The notes beneath the pieces are model-generated. The model was not told the origin of the DNA. It saw only the letters and a list, made by a program, of their open reading frames with translations, and did not search any database. Below are positions 8,931-17,933 of a DNA stretch of 64,000 nt, piece by piece (within the stretch, counting starts at the first letter, position 1; every line of letters starts with the position of its first letter). The translations under genes were made by a program, and so were the position numbers. Source of the stretch: Acidovorax sp. A1169 (lineage in GTDB: Bacteria; Pseudomonadota; Gammaproteobacteria; Burkholderiales; Burkholderiaceae_C); the NCBI RefSeq assembly GCF_030704685.1, contig NZ_JAUZDX010000001.1:124001-188000 (forward strand), read 5' to 3'.

Positions 8931-9497
8931 TTATCCCAGGTCGACGGTATCCCATTCACCCCAGGCGGGGGCATGCACGGGCCATTGGTCGGCGTACGGC
9001 GTGGCGTTGTCGCCATGGCGCAGCAGCCAGTCCACGCAGCGGGCCACGCCCGCATGGGTGAGCCACACCGCATGGGCCAGGCCGGCGGCCCGCGCCGTTG
9101 CCCGCGTGTCCTGCAGGGCCTGGGCCACGCGCTCCAGCATCTCCGCCAGCGGCTCGCCGCCGCCCGGGCGGTGGTGGGCGAAGTCGGCGGTCCAGGCATC
9201 GATGTCGGCCTTGGCCAGGCTGCTCCAGGCGCGGCCCTCCCAGGCGCCGAAATCCATTTCGCGCAGCCGGGCGTCGGGCCGGGGTTGCCAGTCGGGGCGG
9301 GTGGCCTGCACGGCCTGGGCGAGCTGCACGCACCGCTGCAGGGGCGAATGCCAGACCAGTGCCGGGCCGGTCAGGGCCTGGCCCAGGCGCTGTGCACAGG
9401 CCAGGGTGGGGGCACTCTCTGCCGGCATGTCGAGCATGCCGTAGCAGGTGCCGGTGGCGACCACGGGCGGCGCATGCCGCACCAGCCAGAGCTGCAC
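8931..9497 (-). CDS. cobC: Histidine phosphatase family protein, probable alpha-ribazole phosphatase CobC
   Basis: A 188-residue phosphoglycerate-mutase-like phosphatase. The catalytic set is visible: LVRHAP (His8), SPLQR (Arg55), REMDFGAWEG (Glu80) and LTHAG (His148). Together with its position next to cobS this fits alpha-ribazole-5-phosphate phosphatase in nucleotide-loop assembly of cobalamin. I chose the GTG at 9497, preceded by GAGGG at a good distance and 10 bp past the cobS stop; an ATG at 9536 would overlap cobS by 29 bp. Substrate specificity is inferred from context. Confidence 0.82.
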   Translation of the reverse strand: MQLWLVRHAPPVVATGTCYGMLDMPAESAPTLACAQRLGQALTGPALVWHSPLQRCVQLAQAVQATRPDWQPRPDARLREMDFGAWEGRAWSSLAKADIDAWTADFAHHRPGGGEPLAEMLERVAQALQDTRATARAAGLAHAVWLTHAGVARCVDWLLRHGDNATPYADQWPVHAPAWGEWDTVDLG

Positions 9498-9507
9498 GGC
9501 CAGGCCC

Positions 9508-10314
9508 TCAGCCCGGCCCCAGGGCCAGCGCGGCACCCAGGTAAAAGCCGATCTCCCCGATCTGCTGCGTGGCGCCCAGGCAGTCGCCGGTAAAGCCCTG
9601 CAGGCGCCGTGCGAACCACCGGGCCATCCAGGCCGCGCCCAGCGCGCTCAGCGTGACGGCGGCGAGGGTGACGGCCGTTGAGCTCCAGAACCAGGCCAGC
9701 GCCAGCGGGGGCAGGCACCAGGCCGCCGCCACCACCAGCGCCGCGCCGGTGATCTGGTCGGCCAGCGGCTTGCTCTTGGAGCGGGCGGTGTCGCCCACAT
9801 GCGGCAGGCGGCGCACGATGAACAGCGGCCACAGGCGCGACAGCACATGGCCGCCCACCAGGGCCGCCAGCGCCGTGGCCAGGCCGTGCACGCCGAGCAG
9901 CGCCAGCAGGCTCACCTTGGCCAGCAGGGCCAGCACCAGCGCCATGGCACCGAAGGCACCGACGCGCGAGTCCTTCATGATGTCCAGCGCCCGCTCGCGG
10001 TCATAACTGCCGCCCAGGCCATCGGCCACGTCGGCCAGTCCATCCTCATGGAAGCCCCCGGTGAGCAGCACCGTGGCCACGGTGCAGAACACGGCTGCCA
10101 CGGCCGGGGCCAGCGGGTTGGGCGCCAGGGCCAATGCCAGGGCCGCATACACCCCCGCCGCCACGGCCGCCGCGAGCCAGCCCACGCCGGGCAGGTGCGC
10201 GGCGCTGGCGCGCAGCATGGCGGGGCTGAAGCCCACCCAGCCGGCCAGCCGCCCGGTGATTGGGATGCGGGTGAAGAACTGCACGGCCAGCAGGTAGTGG
10301 CGCAGGGCTTGCAT
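9508..10314 (-). CDS. cobS: Adenosylcobinamide-GDP ribazoletransferase (cobalamin synthase) CobS
   Basis: A 268-residue integral membrane enzyme that joins adenosylcobinamide-GDP and alpha-ribazole. Family signatures are FFTRIPI at the N-terminus, GGFHEDGLADVADGLGG with the acidic metal-binding residues, the DSRVGAFGAMAL segment and a C-terminal GDCLGATQQIGEIGFYL. Several hydrophobic helices are present. It pairs with cobC downstream; no other cobalamin genes are in the window. It lies 28 bp after ilvA and could be read from the same transcript. Confidence 0.95.
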   Translation of the reverse strand: MQALRHYLLAVQFFTRIPITGRLAGWVGFSPAMLRASAAHLPGVGWLAAAVAAGVYAALALALAPNPLAPAVAAVFCTVATVLLTGGFHEDGLADVADGLGGSYDRERALDIMKDSRVGAFGAMALVLALLAKVSLLALLGVHGLATALAALVGGHVLSRLWPLFIVRRLPHVGDTARSKSKPLADQITGAALVVAAAWCLPPLALAWFWSSTAVTLAAVTLSALGAAWMARWFARRLQGFTGDCLGATQQIGEIGFYLGAALALGPG

Positions 10315-10342
10315 GGGGTGGCGCGGTGCGGGCCCTCTGGGC

Positions 10343-11902
10343 CTATTTGGCGCGCAGGAACAGGCGGTAGGCCGGGTTCAGCGTTTCTTCCACATAGGGG
10401 TAGCCCAGGGTGGCGAGGAAGGCGTCGAAGGTGGCCGAATCTTCGGGCGGTACCTGCATGCCCACGAGAATGCGGCCGTAGTCCGCGCCCTGGTTGCGGT
10501 AGTGGAACAGGCTGATGTTCCAGGTCGGCTGCATCAGGCTCAGGAACTTGAGCAGCGCGCCCGGCCGCTCGGGGAACACGAAGCGCAGCAGGCGCTCGTC
10601 CTGCGCCAGCGAAGAGTGCCCGCCCACCAGGTGGCGCAGGTGCTCCTTGGCCAGTTCGTCGTGCGTGAGGTCCAGCGCGCCGAAGCCATGCTCCGTGAAG
10701 ATCTGCGCGAGCTTTTTCGACTCGCCCTTGCCCTGGGCCGTGAGGCCCACGAACACATGGGCCTCGGCCGAGTCGCTGATGCGGTAGTTGAACTCGGTCA
10801 CGTTGCGCGGGCCGCCGGGCAGCCCACCCACCACCTCGCAAAAGCGCCGGAAGCTGCCGCGCTCTTCGGGGATGCTCACGGCCAGCAGGGCCTCGCGCTC
10901 CTCGCCCACCTCGGCGCGCTCGGCGACGAAGCGCAGGCGGTCGAAGTTCATGTTGGCGCCGCACAGGATGGCGGCGTAGGTCTCGCCCTCGGTCTGGTGC
11001 GTTTCCACGTACTGCTTGATGGCCGCCACGGCCAGCGCGCCCGAGGGCTCGACGATGCTGCGCGTGTCCACAAACACGTCCTTGATGGCTGCGCAGACGG
11101 CATCGGTGTCCACGGTGATGAACTCGTCCACCAGGCCGCTGGCGATGCGGAAGGTTTCTTCGCCCACCAGCTTGACGGCCGTGCCGTCGGAGAACAGGCC
11201 CACGTCGGCCAGCGTCACGCGCTGGTGCGCGCGCACCGACTGGATCATGGCGTCCGAGTCGTTCATCTGCACGCCGATGACCTTGATCTCCGGGCGCACG
11301 GCCTTGATGTAGTTGGCCACGCCGCTCACCAGGCCGCCGCCGCCGATGGCCACGAACACCGCGTCCAGGCGGTTGCTGCCCAGGCGCTGCAACTGGCGCA
11401 GGATCTCCATGGCAATCGTGCCCTGGCCGGCAATCACATCCGGGTCGTCGAACGGGTGCACGAAAGTCAGGCCTTCCTTGGCCTGCAACTCGGCAGCGTG
11501 CTGGTAGGCGTCGGAATAGCTCTCGCCATGCAGCACCACCTCGCCACCCAGCGTGCGCACGGCATCCACCTTGACCTGGGGCGTGGTGGTCGGCATCACG
11601 ATCACGGCGCGCGCGCCGAGCTTGCTGGCGCTCATGGCCACGCCCTGGGCATGGTTGCCGGCCGACGCGCAGATCACGCCGCGCTGCAGCTGGCCGGGGG
11701 TGAGGTGCGCCATCTTGTTGTAGGCGCCGCGCAGCTTGAAGCTGAACACGGCCTGCTGGTCCTCGCGCTTGAGCAGCACGCGGTTCTTCAAGCGGCGGCT
11801 GAGGTCGCGGGCCGGCTCCAGGTCCGACTCGATCGCCACGTCGTACACACGGGCGGTGAGGATTTTCTTGAGGTAGTCGGCGGGGGTCAGGTCGTGGGTC
11901 AT
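10343..11902 (-). CDS. ilvA: Threonine ammonia-lyase, biosynthetic (IlvA)
   Basis: A 519-residue PLP enzyme converting threonine to 2-oxobutanoate, the first step of isoleucine synthesis. The PLP lysine is Lys56 in FSFKLRGAY, followed by ASAGNHAQGVA and the phosphate-binding GGGGL loop. The C-terminal about 190 residues carry two ACT-like regulatory domains (SIPEERGSFRRFCEVVGG and VFPERPGALLKFLSLM), marking the long, isoleucine-inhibited biosynthetic form. The start MTHDLTPADYLKKIL matches the usual N-terminus. The frame stays open upstream to 12262, but that part contains a terminator hairpin and looks like leader. Confidence 0.95.
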   Translation of the reverse strand: MTHDLTPADYLKKILTARVYDVAIESDLEPARDLSRRLKNRVLLKREDQQAVFSFKLRGAYNKMAHLTPGQLQRGVICASAGNHAQGVAMSASKLGARAVIVMPTTTPQVKVDAVRTLGGEVVLHGESYSDAYQHAAELQAKEGLTFVHPFDDPDVIAGQGTIAMEILRQLQRLGSNRLDAVFVAIGGGGLVSGVANYIKAVRPEIKVIGVQMNDSDAMIQSVRAHQRVTLADVGLFSDGTAVKLVGEETFRIASGLVDEFITVDTDAVCAAIKDVFVDTRSIVEPSGALAVAAIKQYVETHQTEGETYAAILCGANMNFDRLRFVAERAEVGEEREALLAVSIPEERGSFRRFCEVVGGLPGGPRNVTEFNYRISDSAEAHVFVGLTAQGKGESKKLAQIFTEHGFGALDLTHDELAKEHLRHLVGGHSSLAQDERLLRFVFPERPGALLKFLSLMQPTWNISLFHYRNQGADYGRILVGMQVPPEDSATFDAFLATLGYPYVEETLNPAYRLFLRAK

Positions 11903-12010
11903 GGCAAGGGGCAGGCTGTGGCGCGCGCCGCCCATGCGGGCGGGGCACACATCATAGGTGTTCGTCCTTGCCGCCCGGGATGCAGGCGGTGCCGATGGTC
12001 CCGTCCGGGC

Positions 12011-12043
12011 AAAAAAAAGCCCCAGGCCGCAAAGCCCGGGGCT
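12011..12043 (-). terminator. Intrinsic terminator in the leader of ilvA (possible attenuator)
   Basis: Read on the minus strand, AGCCCCGGGC (12043-12034) pairs with GCCTGGGGCT (12027-12018) with one mismatch across a 6-base loop, followed by a run of T (12017-12011). It points toward ilvA and sits about 110 bp before its start codon. A terminator in this place fits transcription attenuation of ilvA or the end of a separate small RNA. Confidence 0.75.
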
Positions 12044-12094
12044 GAATCCATCCTTTGAGGAGATGGAGGAGACAATCGGCGCGTTGGAGGTGGG

Positions 12095-12135
12095 GGAGAT
12101 AACTCTCCAGACCCCGTCCCTTTTCGATAAAAGGG
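12095..12135 (-). promoter_or_regulatory. Pair of perfect stem-loops upstream of the ilvA leader terminator
   Basis: Two perfect short inverted repeats lie just upstream (minus strand) of the terminator: CCCTTTT-ATCG-AAAAGGG (12135-12118) and GGAGA-GTTA-TCTCC (12108-12095). With the terminator they give three successive hairpins in about 125 bases. The rest of the 362-bp gap between ilvA and the OsmC gene (11903-12264) shows no gene. Confidence 0.5.
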
Positions 12136-12264
12136 CAACGCATGGCGCAATATTAGCGCAGAGGATGCTGCGATGCAGCAAAATCCAACGCATTTTTTGG
12201 AGTGGCCCGTCCATTTCGTGAAAAAAGCCACGTTTTTTTGATGAACTACTGAGGAGAAACACAC

Positions 12265-12714
12265 ATGGAATGCACAGTCAGCTGGACCGGCGGCGCCGGT
12301 ACCCGCTCGGGAATGGGGTTTGTGGCGGAAACCGGCAGCGGCCACGTCTTGACCATGGATGGCGCACCCGATGCGGCCAACCCGGCCAATGGCGGGCAGA
12401 ACCTGGCGCCCCGCCCCATGGAGACCGTGCTGGCCGGCACGGGCGGCTGCACCGCCTATGACGTGGTGCTGATCTTGAAGCGCGGGCGCCACGACGTGCG
12501 CGGCTGCAGCGTCAAGCTGACCACGGAGCGCGCGCCGGTCGATCCCAAGGTGTTCACCAAGATTCATATGCAATTCACCGTCACCGGCAAGGGCATTGCC
12601 CCCGCAGCCGTGGAGCGCGCGATCGCCATGAGCCACGAAAAGTACTGCTCGGCCAGCATCATGCTGGGCAAGACGGCCGAGATCACCACCGGCTTCGAGG
12701 TGGTGGAGGGCTGA
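12265..12714 (+). CDS. OsmC family protein (YhfA-like)
   Basis: A 149-residue OsmC/Ohr-fold protein, probably a thiol peroxidase-like or redox protein of the cytoplasm. The two reactive cysteines are present: Cys62 in GTGGCTAYDV and Cys128 in HEKYCSASIML. The KRGRHDVRGCSV and EKYCSAS segments are closest to the YhfA branch, whose true substrate is not known. A GAGGAG ribosome site precedes the ATG. It stands alone, divergent from ilvA and convergent with coq7. Confidence 0.88.
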   Translation: MECTVSWTGGAGTRSGMGFVAETGSGHVLTMDGAPDAANPANGGQNLAPRPMETVLAGTGGCTAYDVVLILKRGRHDVRGCSVKLTTERAPVDPKVFTKIHMQFTVTGKGIAPAAVERAIAMSHEKYCSASIMLGKTAEITTGFEVVEG

Positions 12715-12749
12715 AACCTCATCCTCGGGCGCCCGCGCAGACGCCAGCG

Positions 12750-13367
12750 TCAGATGTGGTGTGCCGTGGTCGTCATGACCTTGGCGGCGGCCCGCATCAG
12801 GGCCCGGGCAGGCGGGGGCAGCACGGTGGCGCCTTCGGCCAGGGCCTGCGCCGCATGGCGCTCCTCATCGTCCCTCATGCGCGCCACCACGGAGCGCGAG
12901 GCCAGGTCCTCAGCAGGCAGGCGCGCCAGGTGCCCCTGCAGGTGGGCGGCCACCTGGTTCTCGGTTTCCGCCACAAAGCCCAGGCTGACCCGGTCGCTGA
13001 CCTTGGCCGCGACGAGGCCCAGGGCGAATGCCCCTGCGAACCACAGGGGGTTGAGCACACTCGGCCGAGCGCCCAGGGCGTCCAGCCGCTCCTGGGTCCA
13101 GGCCAGATGGTCGGTTTCCTCCCGCGCGGCCGCGAGCAGGTGCTGGCGCAGCGGTTCATCGCGGGTGACGGCGGCCTGGGCGGTGTAGAGCGCCTGCGCA
13201 CAGACTTCGCCCACGTGGTTGACGCGCATCAGGGATCCCGCCAGCTTCCGCTGCGCCGGGGTCAGTGCGGCCTCGGCATGGGCGGCGGCGGGTGAGGCCT
13301 GTGATGCGCGGGGTGTGGCAAAAAGGGTGCGCAAGGCGTTGTCGGCGGCGGTCAGGAAGGCGTCCAT
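12750..13367 (-). CDS. coq7: 2-polyprenyl-3-methyl-6-methoxy-1,4-benzoquinone monooxygenase Coq7
   Basis: A 205-residue ferritin-like di-iron hydroxylase of ubiquinone synthesis. The iron-binding motifs are visible: [23 protein letters not shown], and [14 protein letters not shown] near the C-terminus. The start [16 protein letters not shown] at 13367 is the first ATG giving the family's usual length; sequence upstream in the same frame shows no homology. This is the bacterial Coq7 form found in betaproteobacteria in place of UbiF. Confidence 0.94.
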   Translation of the reverse strand: MDAFLTAADNALRTLFATPRASQASPAAAHAEAALTPAQRKLAGSLMRVNHVGEVCAQALYTAQAAVTRDEPLRQHLLAAAREETDHLAWTQERLDALGARPSVLNPLWFAGAFALGLVAAKVSDRVSLGFVAETENQVAAHLQGHLARLPAEDLASRSVVARMRDDEERHAAQALAEGATVLPPPARALMRAAAKVMTTTAHHI

Positions 13368-13696
13368 GGCGGGCGTGAAGGGATGATGGATGTGGAAACA
13401 GGTGTTGCACATGGACACAAATGCTGCCAGGTCGCAAAACGGCTGGAAGGCACTTTGCTGGTGCACAGGTGAGGGATTTTGCCGGGGTGCACTGAAATGT
13501 TGCAACACTGCAACGAAATCTCCCTTTCGGGCCAATTGTGGGTGAATTCCTTTGCGAAACGGGTCGGGCTCTGGTGCAATAAGAACAACTTCCCCACCAG
13601 GAGGTTGGCCCGGGGAACCGGCGGGACTGAGCAGGTGCAAGGCACTCCTAGACCCCCCGTACCGGCGCCCTATGTTTAACCTTGGAGTAACTCGCA
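13368..13696. other. Intergenic region between coq7 and the porin gene, no gene seen
   Basis: These 329 bp separate the divergent coq7 and porin genes. They are less GC-rich than the flanks and presumably hold the strong porin promoter and its long leader. A Shine-Dalgarno-like GGAG (13683-13686) precedes the porin ATG. No convincing small gene was found. Confidence 0.6.
13553..13581 (+). promoter_or_regulatory. Candidate sigma-70 promoter of the porin gene
   Basis: TTGCGA (13553-13558) and TGCAAT (13576-13581) are separated by 17 bp, pointing at the porin. This would give a leader of about 105 bases. Judged by eye only. Confidence 0.35.
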
Positions 13697-14743
13697 ATGA
13701 AAAAATCCCTGATTGCCCTGGCTGTGCTGGCTGCTTCCGGCGCTGCAATGGCTCAATCGTCCGTGACGCTGTTCGGCGTGGTTGACGCAACCTACGCCTA
13801 CGGCAACGGCAGCGTTGCTAACAAGTCGCAACTGACGAACTCCGGCTACAACAGCAGCCGTCTGGGTTTCCGCGGCGTTGAAGATCTGGGCGGTGGCCTG
13901 TCTGCTTCGTTCTGGCTGGAAGCCGGTCTGAACAACGACAACGGTACCGGCGGTTCGACCACCCTGAACAACCAAACCACGGCTCCTACCCAAGGCGGCC
14001 TGGTGTTCAACCGTCGTTCGACGGTCAGCCTGAACGGCGGCTTCGGTGAAGTGCGTCTGGGCCGTGATTACACCCCACAATTCTGGAACCTGACCGTGTT
14101 CGATCCGTTCGGCACGAACGGTGTTGGCACGACCCAAACGCTGAACTCCAGCCTGGGTGGCCCAACCACCATCCGCGCTTCGAACGCCATCGGCTACTTC
14201 CTGCCAGGCAACCTGGGCGGTTTCTACGGCCAGGCACAGTACTACATGGGTGAAAACCTGAGCAACGTTGCCAACAAGAAGGACGGCAACGGCCTGGCAC
14301 TGCGCGCTGGTTGGGCCAACGGCCCCATCAATGTGGCTCTGGCCGTGTCGCAAACCAAGTTCCTGAATGCCGACATCAAGGCTTGGAACCTGGGTGGTCA
14401 GTATGACTTCGGCATGGCCAAGGTCATGGCTCACTACAACAGCGACGACATCAAGAACGGCGCTGAAGGCCAAGGCTGGCTCATCGGTGGTCTGATCCCC
14501 GTGGGCGCTGGTGAAATTCGCCTGGCTTACTCCACGTACGAAGTGGACGTCGCTGGTCCTGACCCACGTAGCAACAAGTTTGCTCTGGGCTACGTGCACA
14601 ACCTGTCGAAGCGCACCGCCGTGTACGCAACGGCTGCAGCTGTGAAGAACAAGAACGGCGCTGCTCAAGCCCTGAACGGTTCCGTGACTGCAGCTGGCCG
14701 CAACTCCAGCGGTTACGACTTCGGTATTCGCCACAGCTTCTGA
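13697..14743 (+). CDS. Gram-negative general porin (Omp32-like)
   Basis: A 348-residue outer-membrane beta-barrel porin. A signal peptide [20 protein letters not shown] is followed by [18 protein letters not shown], the standard first strand. The loop 3 region contains [12 protein letters not shown], and the chain ends YDFGIRHSF with the C-terminal phenylalanine needed for barrel assembly. It resembles the anion-selective Omp32 family of Acidovorax and Comamonas. Codon use (many GCT, GGT, CGT and AAC) differs from its neighbours and suggests very high expression. It is monocistronic, with a strong terminator right after it. Confidence 0.95.
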   Translation: MKKSLIALAVLAASGAAMAQSSVTLFGVVDATYAYGNGSVANKSQLTNSGYNSSRLGFRGVEDLGGGLSASFWLEAGLNNDNGTGGSTTLNNQTTAPTQGGLVFNRRSTVSLNGGFGEVRLGRDYTPQFWNLTVFDPFGTNGVGTTQTLNSSLGGPTTIRASNAIGYFLPGNLGGFYGQAQYYMGENLSNVANKKDGNGLALRAGWANGPINVALAVSQTKFLNADIKAWNLGGQYDFGMAKVMAHYNSDDIKNGAEGQGWLIGGLIPVGAGEIRLAYSTYEVDVAGPDPRSNKFALGYVHNLSKRTAVYATAAAVKNKNGAAQALNGSVTAAGRNSSGYDFGIRHSF

Positions 14744-14785
14744 TATTGACGGTTGGCTATATGCCAACCATCAATGGATGAATAC

Positions 14786-14814
14786 AAAAAAGCCGCCTTC
14801 GGGCGGCTTTTTTT
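14786..14814. terminator. Bidirectional intrinsic terminator after the porin
   Basis: AGCCGCC-TTCG-GGCGGCT (14791-14808) is a perfect stem with a stable TTCG loop, flanked by five A on the left and seven T on the right. Confidence 0.9.
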
Positions 14815-15237
14815 ATTTCTGGCGTCGATTGGCTTTATTGCGCGGTGCCGTCGATTGGCCAATGGAGCGCGCTGGTCGGGCATTTTTAATGGGTCCGATA
14901 CGACTCTCCCTGGCCATGCGGCGCAAGGGAGATTGCGCGGGTGGAGGATGGGCTTGCGGCAGGGGGGCGATGGCGGCTTGGCCCCGGCCCGGCAGGGCGA
15001 AATCCCAAGCCGTGGGCCGCCGTGGTGCAAATGCCCAAATCCAGGCCCTGCAAGGCCTGCCGACGGGTAGCCCAGTGGTCGTGGAGGCGGCACGGGGCTG
15101 GCACCTTACTTGCTTGCCAATGTGCTTCACCGGGGCACAAATAGTCCCTCGCGAGGGGGCGGGATTCAGGGATTTCCCGTTGGCCGATGGCCGCTATTTA
15201 CTGCATAGTAAAACTTTTACATTGTTGAAGAGGTTTC
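14815..15237. other. Intergenic region before the peptide transporter, no gene seen
   Basis: About 420 bp with no convincing gene. The only clear structure is a palindrome at 15197-15212 close to the next start codon. Confidence 0.5.
15197..15212. promoter_or_regulatory. Palindrome before the first substrate-binding protein gene
   Basis: TTTACT-GCAT-AGTAAA is a perfect 6-bp inverted repeat 25 bp before the ATG at 15238. It could be a regulator site or lie in the core promoter; nothing identifies the regulator. Confidence 0.4.
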
Positions 15238-16818
15238 ATGAAACTCAATCTCAGCCTGCTGTCGATTGCCGCAGCTGCCGCCATGCTGATGGCCACGGGA
15301 GCGCATGCCAAACCATTCAAATGGGCGAGCCAGGGCGAAATCGCCACGTGGGATATTCATTCCCAAAACAACGCGTTGCAAAACGGCATCCATGCCAATG
15401 TGTATGAAAGCCTGGTGTACTACAACAGCAAGACCTTCGAGGTGGAGCCCATCCTGGCCACGGCCTGGAAGGAAGTGACCCCCACGCAGGTGCGTTTCAC
15501 GCTGCGCCAGGGCGTCAAGTTCCATGATGGCTCGGCATTCACTGCCGACGATGCTGTGTACTCGCTGCAGCGGGCCATGGCCAAGACCTCCAACTTCACG
15601 CCCTATGTCCAGGGCATCAGCAAGGTCAACAAGGTCGATGCACAGACCGTTGACGTCATTCTGTCGGCGCCCAACCCCGTGCTGCTGCGCCAGATGACCG
15701 AGCTGCGCATGATGAGCAAGGCCTGGGCTGAAAAGAACAAGTCCGTGGAGCCCAAGGACATCAAGGGCACGGACGAGAATTTTGCCCACCGCAACGCCAT
15801 GGGCACGGGCCCCTACACGCTCGACTCCTGGCAGCCCGACGTGAAGATGGTGTTCAAGCGCAACCCCAACTGGTGGGGCAAGATGGACGGCAACGTGACG
15901 GAGATCATCTACACCCCCATCAAGTCGGCCGCGACCCGCATCGCCGCGCTGCTCTCGGGTGAGGTGGACATGGTGCTCGACCCCGCACCCCAGGACCTGG
16001 GCCGCCTGCGCCAGGACACCAACCTGAAGGTGATCGACGGCCTCGAAAACCGCACCATCTTCCTGGGCATGGACCAGTTCCGCGAAGAGCTGCCCGGCTC
16101 CAACATCAAGGGCAAGAACCCGCTCAAGGATGTCAAGGTGCGCAAGGCGCTGTACCAGGCCATCGACACGGCCGCACTGGAGCGCGTCACCCTGCGCGGC
16201 CTGGGCAAGCCCACCGGCACGCTCGTGGCACCGCAGGTGGCTGGCTACACCGAAGCCGTGGGCAAGCGCTTCCCCTACAGCGTCGATGCCTCCAAGAAGC
16301 TGCTGGCAGAAGCCGGTTACCCCGATGGCTTCGAGGTGGACTTTGCCTGCCCCAACAACCGCTACATCAACGACGAAGCCATCTGCCAGGCCGTGACCGC
16401 CATGTGGTCACGCATCGGCGTGAAGGCCAAGCTGCGCACGTTGCCGCTGGTGACCTACTTCCCCATGATCCAGCGCTACGAAGCCAGCATCTACATGCTC
16501 GGCTGGGGCGTGCCGACCTTCGATGCGCTGTACAGCCTGCAATCGCTGGTGCGCAGCGTGGGCCAGGGTGGCGACGGCAACTACAACGTGGGCCGCTACA
16601 GCAACCAGCGCATGGACTACCTGGTGGACCGCATCAAGGCTGAGACCGATGCCCCCGTCCGCACCCGCATGCTGACCGAGGCGCTGCAACTGTCCAACGA
16701 CACCGTCTCGCACATTCCTCTGTATGACCAGGTGATCCCATGGGCCATGAAGAAGAACGTCGAGGTCGTCCACCGCGCCGATAACCGCGTGGACATGCGT
16801 TTGGTCAAGGTGAACTGA
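15238..16818 (+). CDS. Peptide-type ABC transporter substrate-binding protein (family 5), copy 1
   Basis: A 526-residue periplasmic binding protein of the DppA/OppA type. A signal peptide ends at about residue 24 (TGAHA). Family 5 features follow: NVYESLVYYN, a LRQGVKFHDGSAFTADDAVYS motif, MGTGPYTLDSWQPD and an NPNWWG motif. The ligand is probably a di- or oligopeptide or related amide compound. It is separated from the permease genes by a terminator, which would let it be made in excess over the membrane parts. Confidence 0.93.
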   Translation: MKLNLSLLSIAAAAAMLMATGAHAKPFKWASQGEIATWDIHSQNNALQNGIHANVYESLVYYNSKTFEVEPILATAWKEVTPTQVRFTLRQGVKFHDGSAFTADDAVYSLQRAMAKTSNFTPYVQGISKVNKVDAQTVDVILSAPNPVLLRQMTELRMMSKAWAEKNKSVEPKDIKGTDENFAHRNAMGTGPYTLDSWQPDVKMVFKRNPNWWGKMDGNVTEIIYTPIKSAATRIAALLSGEVDMVLDPAPQDLGRLRQDTNLKVIDGLENRTIFLGMDQFREELPGSNIKGKNPLKDVKVRKALYQAIDTAALERVTLRGLGKPTGTLVAPQVAGYTEAVGKRFPYSVDASKKLLAEAGYPDGFEVDFACPNNRYINDEAICQAVTAMWSRIGVKAKLRTLPLVTYFPMIQRYEASIYMLGWGVPTFDALYSLQSLVRSVGQGGDGNYNVGRYSNQRMDYLVDRIKAETDAPVRTRMLTEALQLSNDTVSHIPLYDQVIPWAMKKNVEVVHRADNRVDMRLVKVN

Positions 16819-16830
16819 TCTATCCTTGCA

Positions 16831-16878
16831 GAGGGAGGGCAAGGGCCTCAGGGCCTTTGCTCTCCCTGGTTTTTTTTC
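16831..16878 (+). terminator. Intrinsic terminator between binding protein 1 and permease
   Basis: AGGGAG (16832-16837) pairs with CTCCCT (16862-16867), with an inner GCAAGGGCC/GGGCCTTTGC stem, followed by eight T (16870-16877). It lies inside the transporter cluster and probably gives partial readthrough. Confidence 0.8.
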
Positions 16879-16951
16879 GACACGACCCCCACGAGCGCCC
16901 CGCCACCAAAAGTGGCCAAGGCGTCCCATCGAATACACACTCGACTCTCTG

Positions 16952-17932
16952 ATGCTTGCCTTTATTTTGCGCCGCCTGATCCAGGCCGTGATCGTCATGG
17001 TCGCCGTGGCCTTCATCTCCTTCATGCTGTTCCAGTACGTCGGAGACCCCGTGGTGTTCTTGCTGGGCCAGGACGCAACCCCCGACCAGATCCGCGAATT
17101 GCGCGTGGCGCTGGGCCTGGACAAACCTTTCTTCGTGCAGTTCGGCCACTTCCTCGTGAATGCGGCCCAGGGCGAATTCGGCCTGAGCCTGCGCCAGGGC
17201 GCCAAGGTTTCGCGCCTGATCGCCGAGCGCTTTCCCGCCACACTGGAGCTGTCGCTGGTAGCGGCCGTGATGGCCCTGGCGATCGGCGTGCCCATGGGCG
17301 TGTACGCAGCCTTGAAGCGCGGCACCTTCACCAGCCAGCTGTTCATGACGCTGTCGCTGCTGGGCGTCTCGCTGCCCACCTTCCTGATCGGCATCCTGCT
17401 GATCCTGGTGTTTGCCGTGCACCTGGGCTGGTTCCCGAGCTTCGGTCGAGGCGAGGTGGTGCAGATGGGCTGGTGGAGCACCGGCCTGCTCAAGGCCAAG
17501 GGCTGGCACCACATCATCCTGCCGGCGGTGACGCTGGCGATCTTCCAGCTCACGCTGATCATGCGCCTGGTGCGCGCGGAAATGCTGGAGGTGCTGCGCA
17601 CCGACTACATCAAGTTCGCGCGCGCCCGCGGCCTGTCCAACCGGGCCATCCACTTCGGCCATGCGCTCAAGAACACGCTGGTGCCCGTGATGACCATCAC
17701 CGGCCTGCAGCTCGGTGGCCTGATCGCCTTCGCCATCATCACCGAGACCGTGTTCCAGTGGCCAGGCATGGGCCTCTTGTTCATCCAGGCAGTGACCTTT
17801 GCCGACATCCCCGTGATGGCCGCCTACCTGTGCCTTATCGCACTGATCTTCGTGGTCATCAACCTGGTGGTGGATCTGCTGTATTTTGCGGTGGACCCCC
17901 GCCTGCGCGTGGGCAAGGCCGGAGGCCACTGA
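16952..17932 (+). CDS. Peptide-type ABC transporter permease (DppB/OppB family)
   Basis: A 326-residue inner-membrane permease. The start MLAFILRRLIQAVIVMVAV is the standard N-terminal helix of DppB proteins, and upstream sequence in frame is terminator region. Segments DQIRELRVALGLDKPFFVQF and FARARGLSNRAIHFGHALKNTLVPV (the ATPase-contacting EAA-type loop) are visible, with six predicted membrane helices. It is followed after 1 bp by the M20 amidohydrolase gene; its partner permease is the DppC-like gene at 20912. Confidence 0.94.
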   Translation: MLAFILRRLIQAVIVMVAVAFISFMLFQYVGDPVVFLLGQDATPDQIRELRVALGLDKPFFVQFGHFLVNAAQGEFGLSLRQGAKVSRLIAERFPATLELSLVAAVMALAIGVPMGVYAALKRGTFTSQLFMTLSLLGVSLPTFLIGILLILVFAVHLGWFPSFGRGEVVQMGWWSTGLLKAKGWHHIILPAVTLAIFQLTLIMRLVRAEMLEVLRTDYIKFARARGLSNRAIHFGHALKNTLVPVMTITGLQLGGLIAFAIITETVFQWPGMGLLFIQAVTFADIPVMAAYLCLIALIFVVINLVVDLLYFAVDPRLRVGKAGGH

Positions 17933-17933
17933 C

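Noticed and set aside
11903..12262. A 120-codon in-frame N-terminal extension of ilvA.
   Set aside because: MTHDLTPADYLKKIL is the normal N-terminus, and the extension contains an intrinsic terminator and hairpins.
14815..15237. A possible small gene in the gap before the first peptide-binding protein.
   Set aside because: The open frame there has no start with a ribosome site, no homology that I recognise, and runs into the next gene in a different frame.
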